From Streptomyces olivaceoviridis (lineage in GTDB: Bacteria > Actinomycetota > Actinomycetes > Streptomycetales > Streptomycetaceae), in NCBI RefSeq assembly GCF_014650115.1, contig NZ_BMUI01000013.1, positions 1 to 64,000 of the forward strand: DNA of 64,000 nt. Reading direction: 5' to 3'. The first letter of the stretch is position 1; each line of letters starts with the position of its first letter. The position numbers were made by a program, and so were the translations under genes. The notes below the pieces were generated by a model. That model had not been told where the DNA came from. It saw only the letters and a program-made list of their open reading frames with translations, and did no database searches. This document shows, one piece after another, positions 35,917 to 44,993 of the stretch.

Positions 35917-37094
35917 CGGGCGAGGTCCTTCCAGGCGACGTCCTTGTCGGTGCGCGGCTCGGCGGGCAGGCCCAGGACGCGCTCGGCGACGATGTTCAGC
36001 AGGACCTCGCTGGTCCCGCCCTCGATGCTGTTGCCCTTGGAGCGCAGGTAGCGGTAGCCGGCGTCGCGGCCGGTGAAATCGACCAGCTCGGGGCGGCGCA
36101 TGGTCCAGTCGTCGTACAGCAGGCCCTCCTCGCCGCGGAGTTCGACCTCCAGGCCGCTGATCTCCTGGTTGAGGCGGGCGAAGGCGAGCTTCATGCCGGA
36201 GCCCTCGGGGCCGGGCTGGCCGGCGACGAGCTGCTGGCGCAGGCGTTCGCCGGTGAACCGGGCGACCTCGGCCTCGACCCACAGCTTCAGCAGGCGCTGG
36301 TGCAGGTCGTGGGTGCGCAGTTCGGGGCGTTCCCGCCAGGTCTTGGCGACCGGGCCGATCATGCCGCCCTCGCGGGGCAGCGCCATGCCGCCGATGGCGA
36401 CGCGTTCGTTGTTCAGCGTGGTCTGGGCGACCCGCCAGCCGTCGCCGACCTCGCCGAGGCGGCGGTCGTCGGGGATGCGGACCTCGGTGAGGAAGACCTC
36501 GTTGAACTCGGCCTCGCCGGTGATCTGGCGCAGCGGCCGGACCTCGACGCCCGGGTCGGTCATGTCGCAGACGAAGTAGGTGATGCCCTGGTGCTTGGGC
36601 ACGTCCGGGTCGGTGCGGGCGATGAGGATGGCCCAGCGGGCCAGGTGCGCACTCGACGTCCACACCTTCTGCCCGTTGACCACCCAGCTGTCGCCCTCAC
36701 GCACCGCCCGGGTGCCGAGCGCGGCGAGGTCGGAACCGGCGCCGGGCTCGCTGAACAGCTGGCACCAGACCTCCTCACCGGTCCACAGGGGGCGCAGATA
36801 GCGGCGCTTCTGCTCCTCCGTGCCGTACTTCAGGATCGTCGGCGCGGCCATGCCGAGCCCGATGCCGATGCGCCGGGGGTCGTTGTCGGGGGCTCCGGCC
36901 GCCGCCAGCTCGGCGTCCACGATCCCCTGGAGGGTGCGCGGGGCGCCCAGTCCGCCGAGGCCCTCCGGGTAGTGCACCCAGGCGAGGCCGGCGTCGAAGC
37001 GGGCCCGGAGGAAGTCCAGGCGGTCGGTGCTCGCGGGCGGGTGCTGCGCGAGCAGCTCCCGGGTACGGCGGCGCAGTTCCGCGGCGTCGGTCAT
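35913..37094 (-). CDS. Acyl-CoA dehydrogenase, long form
   Basis: 393-aa acyl-CoA dehydrogenase. Visible are PEGLGGLGAP, the FAD/substrate loop WCQLFSEPGAGSDLAALGTRA, VNGQKVWTS, and the C-terminal GNSIEGGTSEVLLNIVAERVLGLP. Full length. It sits in a three-gene operon with 4-nt ATGA overlaps on both sides: upstream the quinone oxidoreductase, downstream the shorter dehydrogenase. The arrangement suggests one beta-oxidation-type complex with a dedicated reductase (inference). Confidence 0.9.
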   Translation of the reverse strand: MTDAAELRRRTRELLAQHPPASTDRLDFLRARFDAGLAWVHYPEGLGGLGAPRTLQGIVDAELAAAGAPDNDPRRIGIGLGMAAPTILKYGTEEQKRRYLRPLWTGEEVWCQLFSEPGAGSDLAALGTRAVREGDSWVVNGQKVWTSSAHLARWAILIARTDPDVPKHQGITYFVCDMTDPGVEVRPLRQITGEAEFNEVFLTEVRIPDDRRLGEVGDGWRVAQTTLNNERVAIGGMALPREGGMIGPVAKTWRERPELRTHDLHQRLLKLWVEAEVARFTGERLRQQLVAGQPGPEGSGMKLAFARLNQEISGLEVELRGEEGLLYDDWTMRRPELVDFTGRDAGYRYLRSKGNSIEGGTSEVLLNIVAERVLGLPAEPRTDKDVAWKDLAR

Positions 37095-38062
37095 GCGACG
37101 GCTCCGTTCTCCGGCACGACGGCGATCCGGCCCGTGGTCACCCCGTCGGCGACCCGCTGCACGGCACCGGCCGCCTCGGCGAGCGGCACCCGCTCGCTGA
37201 CCAGCGGCTTGATCGCGCCCCGGGCGGCCAGCTCGGTCAGTTCCTCGTGGCAGCGCTGGACCAGCTTCGGGTTCTTGGTGTTGTACAGGCCCCAGTGCAG
37301 GCCGACGATCGAGTAGTTCTTCACCAGGGCGTGGTTGAGGGCCGGGCTCGGGATGGTGCCGCCGGCGAAGCCGACGACGACGATCCGGCCCTCGAAGGCG
37401 ACCAGCTTGGCGGACTGGGCGTAGGCCTCGCCGCCGACGGGGTCGTAGACGACGTCGGCGCCCCGGCCGCCGGTGGCCTCCTTCACGGCGGCGACGACGT
37501 CCTCGGAACGCCGGTCGACCACTACATCACAGCCCAGCCGCCGGGCGACGGCGGCCTTGTCCGCACCGCCCACGACACCGATCACCGTGGCGCCGGCCGC
37601 CTTGCCGAGCTGCACGGCGGCACTGCCGACGCCACCGGCGGCGGCGTGTACCAGCAGGGTCTCCCCGGCTTCCAGGCGGGCCCGGCGGTGCAGGCCGAAC
37701 CAGCCGGTCTGGTAGCCGATGTGCAGGGCGGCTGCCTCGGCGTCGTCCAGCGCATCGGGCGCGGGGAGCAGGGCGCGGGCGTCGGCGAGGGCGTACTCGG
37801 CGAAGCCGCCGTGGGGCAGCGCGGGGTTGGCGATCACCCGGCGGCCGTCCTCGGTCTCCCCGCAGATCTCCACGCCGGGCGTGAAGGGCAGCGGCGGACG
37901 CACCTGGTACTGGCCGCGGCACAGCAGCGCGTCCGGGAAGTTGACGTTGGCGGCGCGCACCCGCAGCAGCACCTGGCCGTCGCCGGGCGTGGGCCGCTCG
38001 ACGTCATGGAGGCGCATCACCTCGCTCGGCTCGCCGTTCTCGTGCACTTGCCATGCCTGCAT
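37091..38062 (-). CDS. NADPH:quinone oxidoreductase (zinc-independent MDR family)
   Basis: 323-aa medium-chain reductase. The GroES-like N-terminal half has VNFPDALLCRGQYQVRPPLP and PGVEICGE, and the Rossmann half has the NADPH motif AAAGGVGSAAVQLGKAAGA and DVVYDPVGGEAYAQS. Zinc-binding cysteines are absent, as in quinone oxidoreductases and enoyl reductases. The ATG at 38062 has GGAGG 6 nt upstream; it is the first gene of the operon and overlaps the next by 4 nt. It may handle electrons or an enoyl intermediate for the dehydrogenase pair. Confidence 0.9.
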   Translation of the reverse strand: MQAWQVHENGEPSEVMRLHDVERPTPGDGQVLLRVRAANVNFPDALLCRGQYQVRPPLPFTPGVEICGETEDGRRVIANPALPHGGFAEYALADARALLPAPDALDDAEAAALHIGYQTGWFGLHRRARLEAGETLLVHAAAGGVGSAAVQLGKAAGATVIGVVGGADKAAVARRLGCDVVVDRRSEDVVAAVKEATGGRGADVVYDPVGGEAYAQSAKLVAFEGRIVVVGFAGGTIPSPALNHALVKNYSIVGLHWGLYNTKNPKLVQRCHEELTELAARGAIKPLVSERVPLAEAAGAVQRVADGVTTGRIAVVPENGAVA

Positions 38063-38148
38063 GCGGGGCCTCCACGGGACTGCTTCGTCTGACCGGGTCC
38101 GACGGCATACTAAGCGGTCGCTTGCCAATCAGGGAACAGTCGCGTGGG

Positions 38149-38721
38149 TCACGTGCGGGCGGGCCGCGCCCGTACGTGCATCCGCTCCCCCTGCGGTCCG
38201 AACAGACTCAGGAACTCCACCGGCCCCTCGCCCGTCGATCCGAACCAGTGCGGCACCCGCGTGTCGAACTCGGCCGCCTCGCCCGCGGACAGCACGACGT
38301 CGTGCTCCCCGAGGACCAGGCGGAGTCGGCCGGAGAGGACGTAGAGCCACTCGTAGCCCTCGTGGGTCCGCGGGTCGGGCTCCTGTCTGCGCCGGGGTTC
38401 GAGCACCTTGAATGCCTGGAGGCCGCCGGGCTGGCGGGTCAGCGGCCAGTGGGTGCGCCCGCCCCGGACGATCGGCTTGGACCGCACCCGCGGGTCCCCC
38501 ACCGGCGGCGCCCCGACCAGCTCGTCCAGCGGCACCTGATGAGCCTGGGCGATCGGCAGCAGCAGTTCGAGGCTGGGCTTGCGCAGGCCCGACTCCAGCC
38601 GGGAGAGGGTGCTCACGGAGATGCCGGTGGCCTCGGACAGCGCGGCCAGGGTCACCTCCCGCTCCTTGCGGATGCGGCGCAGCCTCGGGCCCACGTCCGC
38701 CAGTACGTCGTCTGTGCTCAT
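38149..38721 (-). CDS. XRE-family regulator with C-terminal cupin
   Basis: 190-aa regulator. Residues about 8-65 form an XRE HTH (VGPRLRRIRKEREVTLAALS, ATGISVSTLSRLESG); residues 110-180 form a cupin barrel (HEGYEWLYVLSGRLRLVLGE and VPHWFGSTGEGPVEFLS). The cupin presumably binds a small effector. The ATG at 38721 follows GGGGGC. It is divergent from the CPYC flavoprotein across 65 bp that contains TTGC-N7-GCAA at 38730-38744, a likely operator, so it probably controls that gene and itself. Confidence 0.87.
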   Translation of the reverse strand: MSTDDVLADVGPRLRRIRKEREVTLAALSEATGISVSTLSRLESGLRKPSLELLLPIAQAHQVPLDELVGAPPVGDPRVRSKPIVRGGRTHWPLTRQPGGLQAFKVLEPRRRQEPDPRTHEGYEWLYVLSGRLRLVLGEHDVVLSAGEAAEFDTRVPHWFGSTGEGPVEFLSLFGPQGERMHVRARPART

Positions 38722-38786
38722 GCCCCCTATTGCAGGAACGGCAAATCCGTTTGTCAATCCCGCAGCCTCCGGGCGACCGTCGCCTC

Positions 38787-39719
38787 ATGACCGAGAACAA
38801 CGGGTACGAAGTCGTCGTCGTCGGCGCCGGAGCCGCCGGCCTGTCCGCCGCGCTGGTGCTGGGCCGGTCCCGGCGCCGCACGCTGGTCGTCGACGCTGGC
38901 GAGCCGCGCAACGCGCCGTCCGCGCACATGCAGGGGTATCTGTCCCGGGACGGCATGTCCCCGGCGGAGTTCCTGGCCGTCGGGCGCGAGGAGGTCGCCC
39001 GGTACGGGGTGGAACTGCTCCGGGACCGGGTGGTGGACGTGGCCCGTGAGGGGGACTTCGCCGCCGTCCTCGCGAGCGGCCGGACCGTGCGGGCCCGGCA
39101 CCTGGTGATCGCGACCGGCCTGACGGACGAGCTCCCGCCGGTCCCCGGGCTCGCCGAGCGGTTCGGCCGGGACGTGGTCCACTGCCCGTACTGCCACGGC
39201 TGGGAGGTGCGCGACCTGCCGACCGGCGTCCTCGCCACCTCGCCGCTCAGCGTGCACCAGGCGCTCATGGTCACCCAGTGGTCCAAGGACGTACGGCTCT
39301 TCCTGCACGAGGTGGGCGAGGCGGAGCTGACGGACCAGGACCTGCGCCGGCTGGCCGCCGCCGGGGTCACGGTCGTACCCGGCGAGGTGGCGGGACTCGT
39401 GACCGCCGACGACCGCCTCACCGGCGTCCGGCTCGCGGACGGCACGGTCCACGAGCGCGAGGTCCTGTACGCCGCCCCGCGCGCCGTCCCCCACAACGAC
39501 CTGCTGATCAGGCTGGGCGCCGAGCTGCGCGAGACCCCGTTCGGCAGCTACCCGGTGATCGACGAACGGGGCCTGACCACCGTGCCCGGCCTGTGGGCGG
39601 CCGGCAACGCGAGCGGCTTCGCGGAACAGGTGATCAACGCGGCGAGCCGTGGCTACCGCGCCGGGGCGGCGATCAACGGAGAGCTCCTGATGGCCGACCT
39701 GGACGACAGCGCCTCGTAA
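38787..39719 (+). CDS. Thioredoxin-reductase-like NAD(P)/FAD oxidoreductase
   Basis: 310-aa flavoprotein. The FAD site is VVGAGAAGLSAAL at residues 12-24 and the second FAD motif is LWAAGNASGFAEQVI near the end. A redox pair C133/C136 sits in HCPYCHGWEV, the place of the CxxC in thioredoxin reductases. The NAD(P) loop is atypical (ATSPLSVHQALMVTQWSKD), so the electron donor may differ from NADPH. The physiological partner is unknown. Regulated, by position, by the divergent XRE-cupin protein. Confidence 0.87.
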   Translation: MTENNGYEVVVVGAGAAGLSAALVLGRSRRRTLVVDAGEPRNAPSAHMQGYLSRDGMSPAEFLAVGREEVARYGVELLRDRVVDVAREGDFAAVLASGRTVRARHLVIATGLTDELPPVPGLAERFGRDVVHCPYCHGWEVRDLPTGVLATSPLSVHQALMVTQWSKDVRLFLHEVGEAELTDQDLRRLAAAGVTVVPGEVAGLVTADDRLTGVRLADGTVHEREVLYAAPRAVPHNDLLIRLGAELRETPFGSYPVIDERGLTTVPGLWAAGNASGFAEQVINAASRGYRAGAAINGELLMADLDDSAS

Positions 39720-39834
39720 GGGGCGCGGGGCCGCGTCCGAGGTGCGGCTACCGCCGCGCGGGCGCGATCAGCCCCCGGGCACCCGCACGGGACGGAACCG
39801 CGCACCCGGCGATGCGCTGAGGCACGATGACTGC

Positions 39835-41373
39835 ATGCTCCTGACCCGGTTGGCCCAGGTGTCCCGGGAGGTCGCCGCGACGGCGGCGCGGTCCCGGAAG
39901 ATCGCGCTGCTCGCGGAGTTGTTCCGGGACGCGGAGGCGGACGACGTGCCGATCGTCATCCCGTATCTCGCCGGCCGGCTGCCGCAGGGCCGGCTCGGCG
40001 TCGGGTGGAAGGTGCTGGGCCGCCCGGTCCCGCCCGCCGCCGAGCCCTCCCTCACCGTGCGGGAGGTCGACGCCCGGCTCACCGGGCTGGGCAAGGTGTC
40101 CGGGCCCGGCTCCCAGGCCGAGCGGACCCGGATCGTCGGGGAGCTGATGGGCGCGGCCACCGAGGAGGAGCAGCGCTTCCTGCTCGGCCTGCTCACCGGC
40201 GAGGTGCGGCAGGGCGCGCTGGACGCGGTCGCGGTGGAGGGGCTGGCCCGGGCGACCGGCGCGGACCCGGCGGACGTGCGGCGGGCCGTGATGCTGGCGG
40301 GGTCGTTGCAGACGGTGGCGCAGGCCCTGCTCGGCGAGGGACCCGGCGCGCTGGAGCGGTTCCGGCTCACGGTCGGCCGGCCGGTGCTGCCGATGCTGGC
40401 GCACAGCGCGTCCTCGGTCGCGGAGGCGGTCGAGAAGCTGGGCGCGTGCGCGGTGGAGGAGAAGCTGGACGGCATCCGGGTCCAGGTCCACCGGGACGGC
40501 GACACGGTCCGGATCCACACCCGCACCCTGGACGACATCACCGGCCGACTGCCCGAAGTGACCTCCGCCGCAATGGAGTTGGGGGGCGAGCGGTTCATCC
40601 TGGACGGCGAGGTGATCTCCTTCGACGCGGCGGGCCGGCCCCGGTCCTTCCAGGAGACGGCGGGCCGGGTCGGCTCGCGCACGGACGTGGCGAGGGCGGC
40701 CGAGGAGACCCCGGTCTCCCCCGTCTTCTTCGACGCCCTCTCGGTCGACGGCCGTGACCTGCTCGACCTGCCCTTCGCCGAGCGGCACGCGGAGCTGGCC
40801 CGGCTGGTGCCGGAGCCGATGCGGGTCCGGCGCACGGTGGCCTCGGGTCCCCGGGACGTCCCGGAGGCGGAACGGTTCCTCGCCGACACCCTGGCCCGTG
40901 GCCACGAGGGCGTGGTGGTCAAGGCGCTCGACGCGCCCTACAGCGCGGGCCGGCGCGGCGCCGCCTGGCTGAAGGTCAAGCCCGTGCACACCCTCGACCT
41001 GGTGGTGCTGGCCGCCGAGTGGGGTCATGGCCGGCGCACCGGCAAGCTCTCCAACCTCCATCTCGGCGCCCGCACCCCGGACGGCGGCTTCGCCATGCTC
41101 GGCAAGACCTTCAAGGGCATGACCGACGCGGTGCTCGGCTGGCAGACCGAACGGCTGAAGGAACTGGCGGTCGAGGACAACGGCTGGGTGGTCCGGGTCC
41201 GCCCCGAACTCGTCGTGGAGATCGCCTACGACGGTCTCCAGCGCTCCACCCGCTACCCGGCCGGCGTCACCCTCCGCTTCGCCCGCGTGGTCCGCTACCG
41301 CGAGGACAAGCGTCCCGAGGAGGCCGATACCGTGGAGGCCCTGTTGGCAGCCCACCCGGAGGTCTCGCCGTGA
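39835..41373 (+). CDS. lig: ATP-dependent DNA ligase
   Basis: 512-aa ligase of the bacterial LigB/archaeal-like class. An N-terminal helical DNA-binding domain (about 1-200) precedes the nucleotidyltransferase motif I EEKLDGIRVQ with the adenylated Lys, motif III RFILDGEVISFD, motif IV EGVVVKALD, motif V WLKVKP, and the OB-fold motif VI-like region TLRFARVVRYREDK. It seals nicks in repair; NAD-dependent LigA does replication elsewhere. The ATG at 39835 lacks a close ribosome binding site. Its stop overlaps the GTG of the following Nudix gene. Confidence 0.92.
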   Translation: MLLTRLAQVSREVAATAARSRKIALLAELFRDAEADDVPIVIPYLAGRLPQGRLGVGWKVLGRPVPPAAEPSLTVREVDARLTGLGKVSGPGSQAERTRIVGELMGAATEEEQRFLLGLLTGEVRQGALDAVAVEGLARATGADPADVRRAVMLAGSLQTVAQALLGEGPGALERFRLTVGRPVLPMLAHSASSVAEAVEKLGACAVEEKLDGIRVQVHRDGDTVRIHTRTLDDITGRLPEVTSAAMELGGERFILDGEVISFDAAGRPRSFQETAGRVGSRTDVARAAEETPVSPVFFDALSVDGRDLLDLPFAERHAELARLVPEPMRVRRTVASGPRDVPEAERFLADTLARGHEGVVVKALDAPYSAGRRGAAWLKVKPVHTLDLVVLAAEWGHGRRTGKLSNLHLGARTPDGGFAMLGKTFKGMTDAVLGWQTERLKELAVEDNGWVVRVRPELVVEIAYDGLQRSTRYPAGVTLRFARVVRYREDKRPEEADTVEALLAAHPEVSP

Positions 41374-41843
41374 CAGTACGGACGACGAAGCGCAGCGCGG
41401 GACTGCTGTTGTTCCGGCACACCGACCAGGGGCTGGAGGTATTGCTCGGCCATATGGGCGGGCCGCTCTGGGCGAAGAAGGAGGCGGGCGCCTGGACCGT
41501 GCCGAAGGGCGAGTACGACCCGGCGGAGCCGGCCTGGGAGGCGGCCCGGCGGGAGTTCCAGGAGGAACTGGGGGTGGCGCCGCCCGACGGGGAGGCCGTA
41601 CCGCTGGGCGAGGTCGTGCAGCGCAACGGCAAGATCGTCACGGCGTGGGCGGTGGCGGCGGACCTCGACCCGCGGGCGATCACCCCGGGGACCTTCACGA
41701 TGGAGTGGCCGCCGCGGTCCGGGCGGACACAGGAGTTCCCGGAGCTGGACCGGGTGGCGTGGTTCGGTGTGGACCGGGCCCGTGAGGTGATCGTCACGGC
41801 GCAGGCCGCGTTTCTCGACCGGCTGGCGGAGCACTCGGGCTAG
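41370..41843 (+). CDS. Nudix hydrolase coupled to the DNA ligase
   Basis: 157-aa Nudix protein with a complete box, GEYDPAEPAWEAARREFQ then EELGV, fitting GX5EX7REUXEEXGU. The GTG start overlaps the ligase TGA (GTGA), so translation is coupled. This small family, which starts RSAGLLLFR and carries GGPLWAKKEAGAWTVPKGE, is common in actinobacteria. It may remove damaged nucleotides or nucleotide by-products linked to ligase activity; the substrate is not established. Confidence 0.9.
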   Translation: MTVRTTKRSAGLLLFRHTDQGLEVLLGHMGGPLWAKKEAGAWTVPKGEYDPAEPAWEAARREFQEELGVAPPDGEAVPLGEVVQRNGKIVTAWAVAADLDPRAITPGTFTMEWPPRSGRTQEFPELDRVAWFGVDRAREVIVTAQAAFLDRLAEHSG

Positions 41844-41953
41844 CAGGAGCCCCCTGCGGCGACCGGAGGAAACCGCCCGAGGGGCCTGTCGCGTTGCGAC
41901 TTGCGGGGCCGCGCGCGAAGGTCGAGACAAGCCCGCTCCCAGGGAGGTCAGCC

Positions 41954-43339
41954 ATGCCCATCGCGACGGTGAACCCGGCGAACGGCGAGACGCTCAAGAC
42001 GTACGAGCCCATGGACGAGGACGAGCTGGAGCGCCGGCTCGAACTCGCCGAGGCCACCTTCCGCACGTACCGGACGACCTCCTTCGCCGACCGCGCCCGA
42101 CTGCTGAACAAGGCCGCCGACCTGCTGGACGAGGACCAGCGGGAGATCGGCCGGATCATGACCACCGAGATGGGCAAGCCGGTCAGGCAGGCCCGCGCGG
42201 AGGCCGCGAAGTGCGCCAAGGCGATGCGCTGGTACGCGGAACGCGCCGAGGGGCTGCTGGCCGACGAGGAACCGGCCGAGTCGGACGTGACGGACTCCGG
42301 CGCCTCCCGGGTCCGGGTCCGCTACCGGCCGCTCGGCCCGGTGCTCGCGGTGATGCCCTGGAACTTCCCCCTGTGGCAGGTCGTCCGGTTCGCGGCGCCC
42401 GCGCTCATGGCGGGCAACGTGGGCCTGCTCAAGCACGCCTCCAACGTCCCGCAGACGGCGCTGTACCTGGAGGACCTGTTCCACCGGGCGGGCTTCCCCG
42501 AGGGCTGCTTCCAGACGCTGCTGATCGGCTCGGCCGCGGTGGACGACGTCCTGCGTGACGAGCGCGTGAAGGCGGCCACCCTGACCGGCAGCGAGCCGGC
42601 CGGCCGGGCGGTCGCCTCCAGCGCCGGGGAGATGATCAAGAAGACGGTGCTGGAGCTCGGCGGCAGCGACCCCTACGTCGTGATGCCCTCCGCCGACCTG
42701 GACCGCGCGGCCGAGGTCGCGGTGACCGCCCGCGTGCAGAACAACGGGCAGTCCTGCATCGCCGCCAAGCGGTTCATCGTGCACACCGACGTCTACGACG
42801 CGTTCGCCGAGAAGTTCGTCGCGGGCATGGAGGCCCTCAGGATCGGCGACCCGCTGGCCGAGGACACCGAGATCGGGCCGCTCGCCAGCGAGCAGGGCAG
42901 GAAGGACCTGGAGGAGCTCGTCGACGACGCCCGGCGGAGCGGGGCCGAGGTGCGGTGCGGCGGGCAGCGGCCGGACGGGCCCGGCTGGTACTACCCGCCG
43001 ACCGTGCTCACCGGCATCACCCGGGAGATGCGCATCCACCGCGAGGAGGCGTTCGGACCGGTGGCCACGCTGTACCGGGCGGGCGACCTGGACGAGGCGG
43101 TGCTGATCGCCAACGACTCGCCGTTCGGGCTGAGTTCGAACGTGTGGACGCGGGACGAGAACGAGGTGGAGCGGTTCGCGCGCGACCTGGAGGCCGGCTC
43201 CGTGTTCGTCAACGGGATGACCGCCTCCCACCCGGCGTTCCCGTTCGGTGGAGTGAAGCGGTCGGGGTACGGGCGTGAGCTGTCCGGGCACGGAATCCGG
43301 GAGTTCTGCAACATCACCACGGTTTGGCAGGGTGCGTGA
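41954..43339 (+). CDS. NAD(P)-dependent succinate-semialdehyde dehydrogenase-like enzyme
   Basis: 461-aa aldehyde dehydrogenase of the GabD2 type. It begins IATVNPANGETLKTYEPM and carries PWNFPLWQVVRFAAPALMAGN, TGSEPAGRAVAS, the general base in LELGGSDPYVV and the nucleophilic Cys in NNGQSCIAAKRFI, which is the typical SSADH loop. It should oxidise succinate semialdehyde (from GABA or polyamines) to succinate. The ATG at 41954 has GGGAGG upstream. It is probably transcribed alone. Confidence 0.9.
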   Translation: MPIATVNPANGETLKTYEPMDEDELERRLELAEATFRTYRTTSFADRARLLNKAADLLDEDQREIGRIMTTEMGKPVRQARAEAAKCAKAMRWYAERAEGLLADEEPAESDVTDSGASRVRVRYRPLGPVLAVMPWNFPLWQVVRFAAPALMAGNVGLLKHASNVPQTALYLEDLFHRAGFPEGCFQTLLIGSAAVDDVLRDERVKAATLTGSEPAGRAVASSAGEMIKKTVLELGGSDPYVVMPSADLDRAAEVAVTARVQNNGQSCIAAKRFIVHTDVYDAFAEKFVAGMEALRIGDPLAEDTEIGPLASEQGRKDLEELVDDARRSGAEVRCGGQRPDGPGWYYPPTVLTGITREMRIHREEAFGPVATLYRAGDLDEAVLIANDSPFGLSSNVWTRDENEVERFARDLEAGSVFVNGMTASHPAFPFGGVKRSGYGRELSGHGIREFCNITTVWQGA

Positions 43340-43364
43340 GCGCCGCGCGGCTACCATCCCGTTT

Positions 43365-43598
43365 GTGAACCGCGAAGTGACCCTGCCTCTGATCGTCGAC
43401 GACCGCGGGACCTTGCAGGTGGCCGCGGTGGACGTGAGTAAGTTGTTGCGGACCGTGGGGGCGCGGTGGCTGCATCTTGTCGAGGCCGGGGAGCAGGGGC
43501 TGGACGAGGACACGGTCGCCGCGCTGACCATCGAACTGGCGAAGCTGGCGGACCGTATCGACGTGGCGTGCATCGCCCACAGCAGCGGGGCGCCCTGA
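43365..43598 (+). CDS. Small conserved protein (possibly DUF6213)
   Basis: 77-aa acidic protein opening MNREVTLPLIVDDRGTLQV and ending VACIAHSSGAP. It resembles a small Streptomyces family I recall as DUF6213; no function is known. There is no ribosome binding site, but TACCAT at 43352-43357 lies 7 nt before the GTG, which suggests a leaderless transcript. It lies between the dehydrogenase and the rppA operon; the 330 bp after it hold no gene, only the inverted repeat listed next. Confidence 0.72.
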   Translation: MNREVTLPLIVDDRGTLQVAAVDVSKLLRTVGARWLHLVEAGEQGLDEDTVAALTIELAKLADRIDVACIAHSSGAP

Positions 43599-43844
43599 CG
43601 GCCGTACCCGCGCCTGTCGGCACGGCCGTGACCGTGCCCGTCGCCGCAGCCGTGCCCACCGCGACGGCGGCGGCTCCGTCGCGGGAGCACCGGCAGCCCC
43701 GGCGGCCCCCGGTCACCGCCCTCCCGCTGTAACGGCCGTAGCCGCGTTTTCCCTCGTCCGGAGGCATGAATCGCCCTGGGCGCCTGACCCGCGGGTCCCC
43801 GATTCGGAGTAGCCCAGCGCGAGATCGTCGTCCTCCCGGGTGAC

Positions 43845-43878
43845 GGTGGGTGTAGCACCCCACAGAGGTGAACCCACC
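43845..43878. promoter_or_regulatory. Inverted repeat upstream of rppA
   Basis: GGTGGGT at 43845-43851 is inverted as ACCCACC at 43872-43878, 50 bp before the rppA ATG. A nested GGTG..CACC pattern lies inside. It could be an operator or a 5'-leader hairpin; the rest of the 43599-43928 gap shows nothing else recognisable. Confidence 0.4.
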
Positions 43879-43928
43879 TTCTGGCCGGTGGGCGAAGGCC
43901 CCCGGAGAGCGGAAAGCAGGGACGGTTC

Positions 43929-44993
43929 ATGGCGACTTTGTGCAAGCCCTCGGTGTCGGTCCCGGAACACGTGATCACGATGGAGGAGACGCTGGAGCTG
44001 GCGCGCTCGCGCCACGCGGACCACCCCCAACTGCCACTGGCCCTCAGGCTGATCGAGAACACCGGCGTCAAGACACGGCACATCGTGCAGCCCATCGAGG
44101 AGACCTTGAAGCACCCGGGCTTCGAGGATCGCAACAAGCTCTACGAGGCCGAGGCCAAGGCCCGCGTCCCCGCGGTGATCCAGCAGGCGCTGGACGACGC
44201 GGAGCTGCTCACCAGGGACATCGACGTGATCATCTACGTGTCGTGCACGGGCTTCATGATGCCCTCGCTCACGGCGTGGCTGATCAACGAGATGGACTTC
44301 GACAGCACCACCCGTCAGCTCCCCATCGCCCAGCTGGGCTGCGCGGCCGGCGGAGCGGCCATCAACCGGGCGCACGACTTCTGCTCGGCCTACCCGAACG
44401 CCAACGCGCTCATCGTGGCCTGCGAGTTCTGCTCGCTGTGCTACCAGCCCACCGACCTCGGCGTCGGCTCGCTGCTCTCCAACGGTCTGTTCGGCGACGG
44501 CATCGCCGCAGCCGTGGTGCGCGGGCAGGGCGGCACGGGCGTCCGGCTGGAGCGCAACGGCTCCTACCTGATCCCGAAGACCGAGGACTGGATCGCCTAC
44601 GACGTCCGGGCCACCGGCTTCCACTTCCTGCTGGACAAGCGGGTGCCCGCGACCATGGAGCCGCTCGCCCCGGCGCTCAAGGACCTGGCCGGCGACCACG
44701 GCTGGGACGCGTCCGACCTGGACTTCTACATCATCCACGCGGGCGGTCCCCGAATACTCGACGACCTCAGCACGTTCCTTGAGGTCGACCCACACGCCTT
44801 CCGGTTCAGCCGGTCCACGCTCACCGAGTACGGCAACATCGCCAGCGCCGTCGTCCTGGACGCGCTGCGCCGGCTGTTCGACGAGGGCGGCGCTCACGAC
44901 CGGGCACGCGGACTGCTCGCCGGCTTCGGTCCCGGCATCACCGCCGAGATGTCGGTGGGCCGCTGGGTCACCGCGGACGGCGGCGCCCGGTGA
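43929..44993 (+). CDS. rppA: 1,3,6,8-tetrahydroxynaphthalene synthase (type III polyketide synthase)
   Basis: 354-aa type III PKS that condenses five malonyl-CoA units into 1,3,6,8-tetrahydroxynaphthalene. The catalytic triad is complete: Cys138 in PIAQLGCAAGG, His in YIIHAGGPRI and Asn in EYGNIASAVV; VSCTGFMMPSL is the family signature. Length and spacing match S. griseus RppA. It is first in a three-gene operon; its stop overlaps the P450 start (GTGA). The ribosome binding site is GCAGGGACGG. Confidence 0.97.
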   Translation: MATLCKPSVSVPEHVITMEETLELARSRHADHPQLPLALRLIENTGVKTRHIVQPIEETLKHPGFEDRNKLYEAEAKARVPAVIQQALDDAELLTRDIDVIIYVSCTGFMMPSLTAWLINEMDFDSTTRQLPIAQLGCAAGGAAINRAHDFCSAYPNANALIVACEFCSLCYQPTDLGVGSLLSNGLFGDGIAAAVVRGQGGTGVRLERNGSYLIPKTEDWIAYDVRATGFHFLLDKRVPATMEPLAPALKDLAGDHGWDASDLDFYIIHAGGPRILDDLSTFLEVDPHAFRFSRSTLTEYGNIASAVVLDALRRLFDEGGAHDRARGLLAGFGPGITAEMSVGRWVTADGGAR

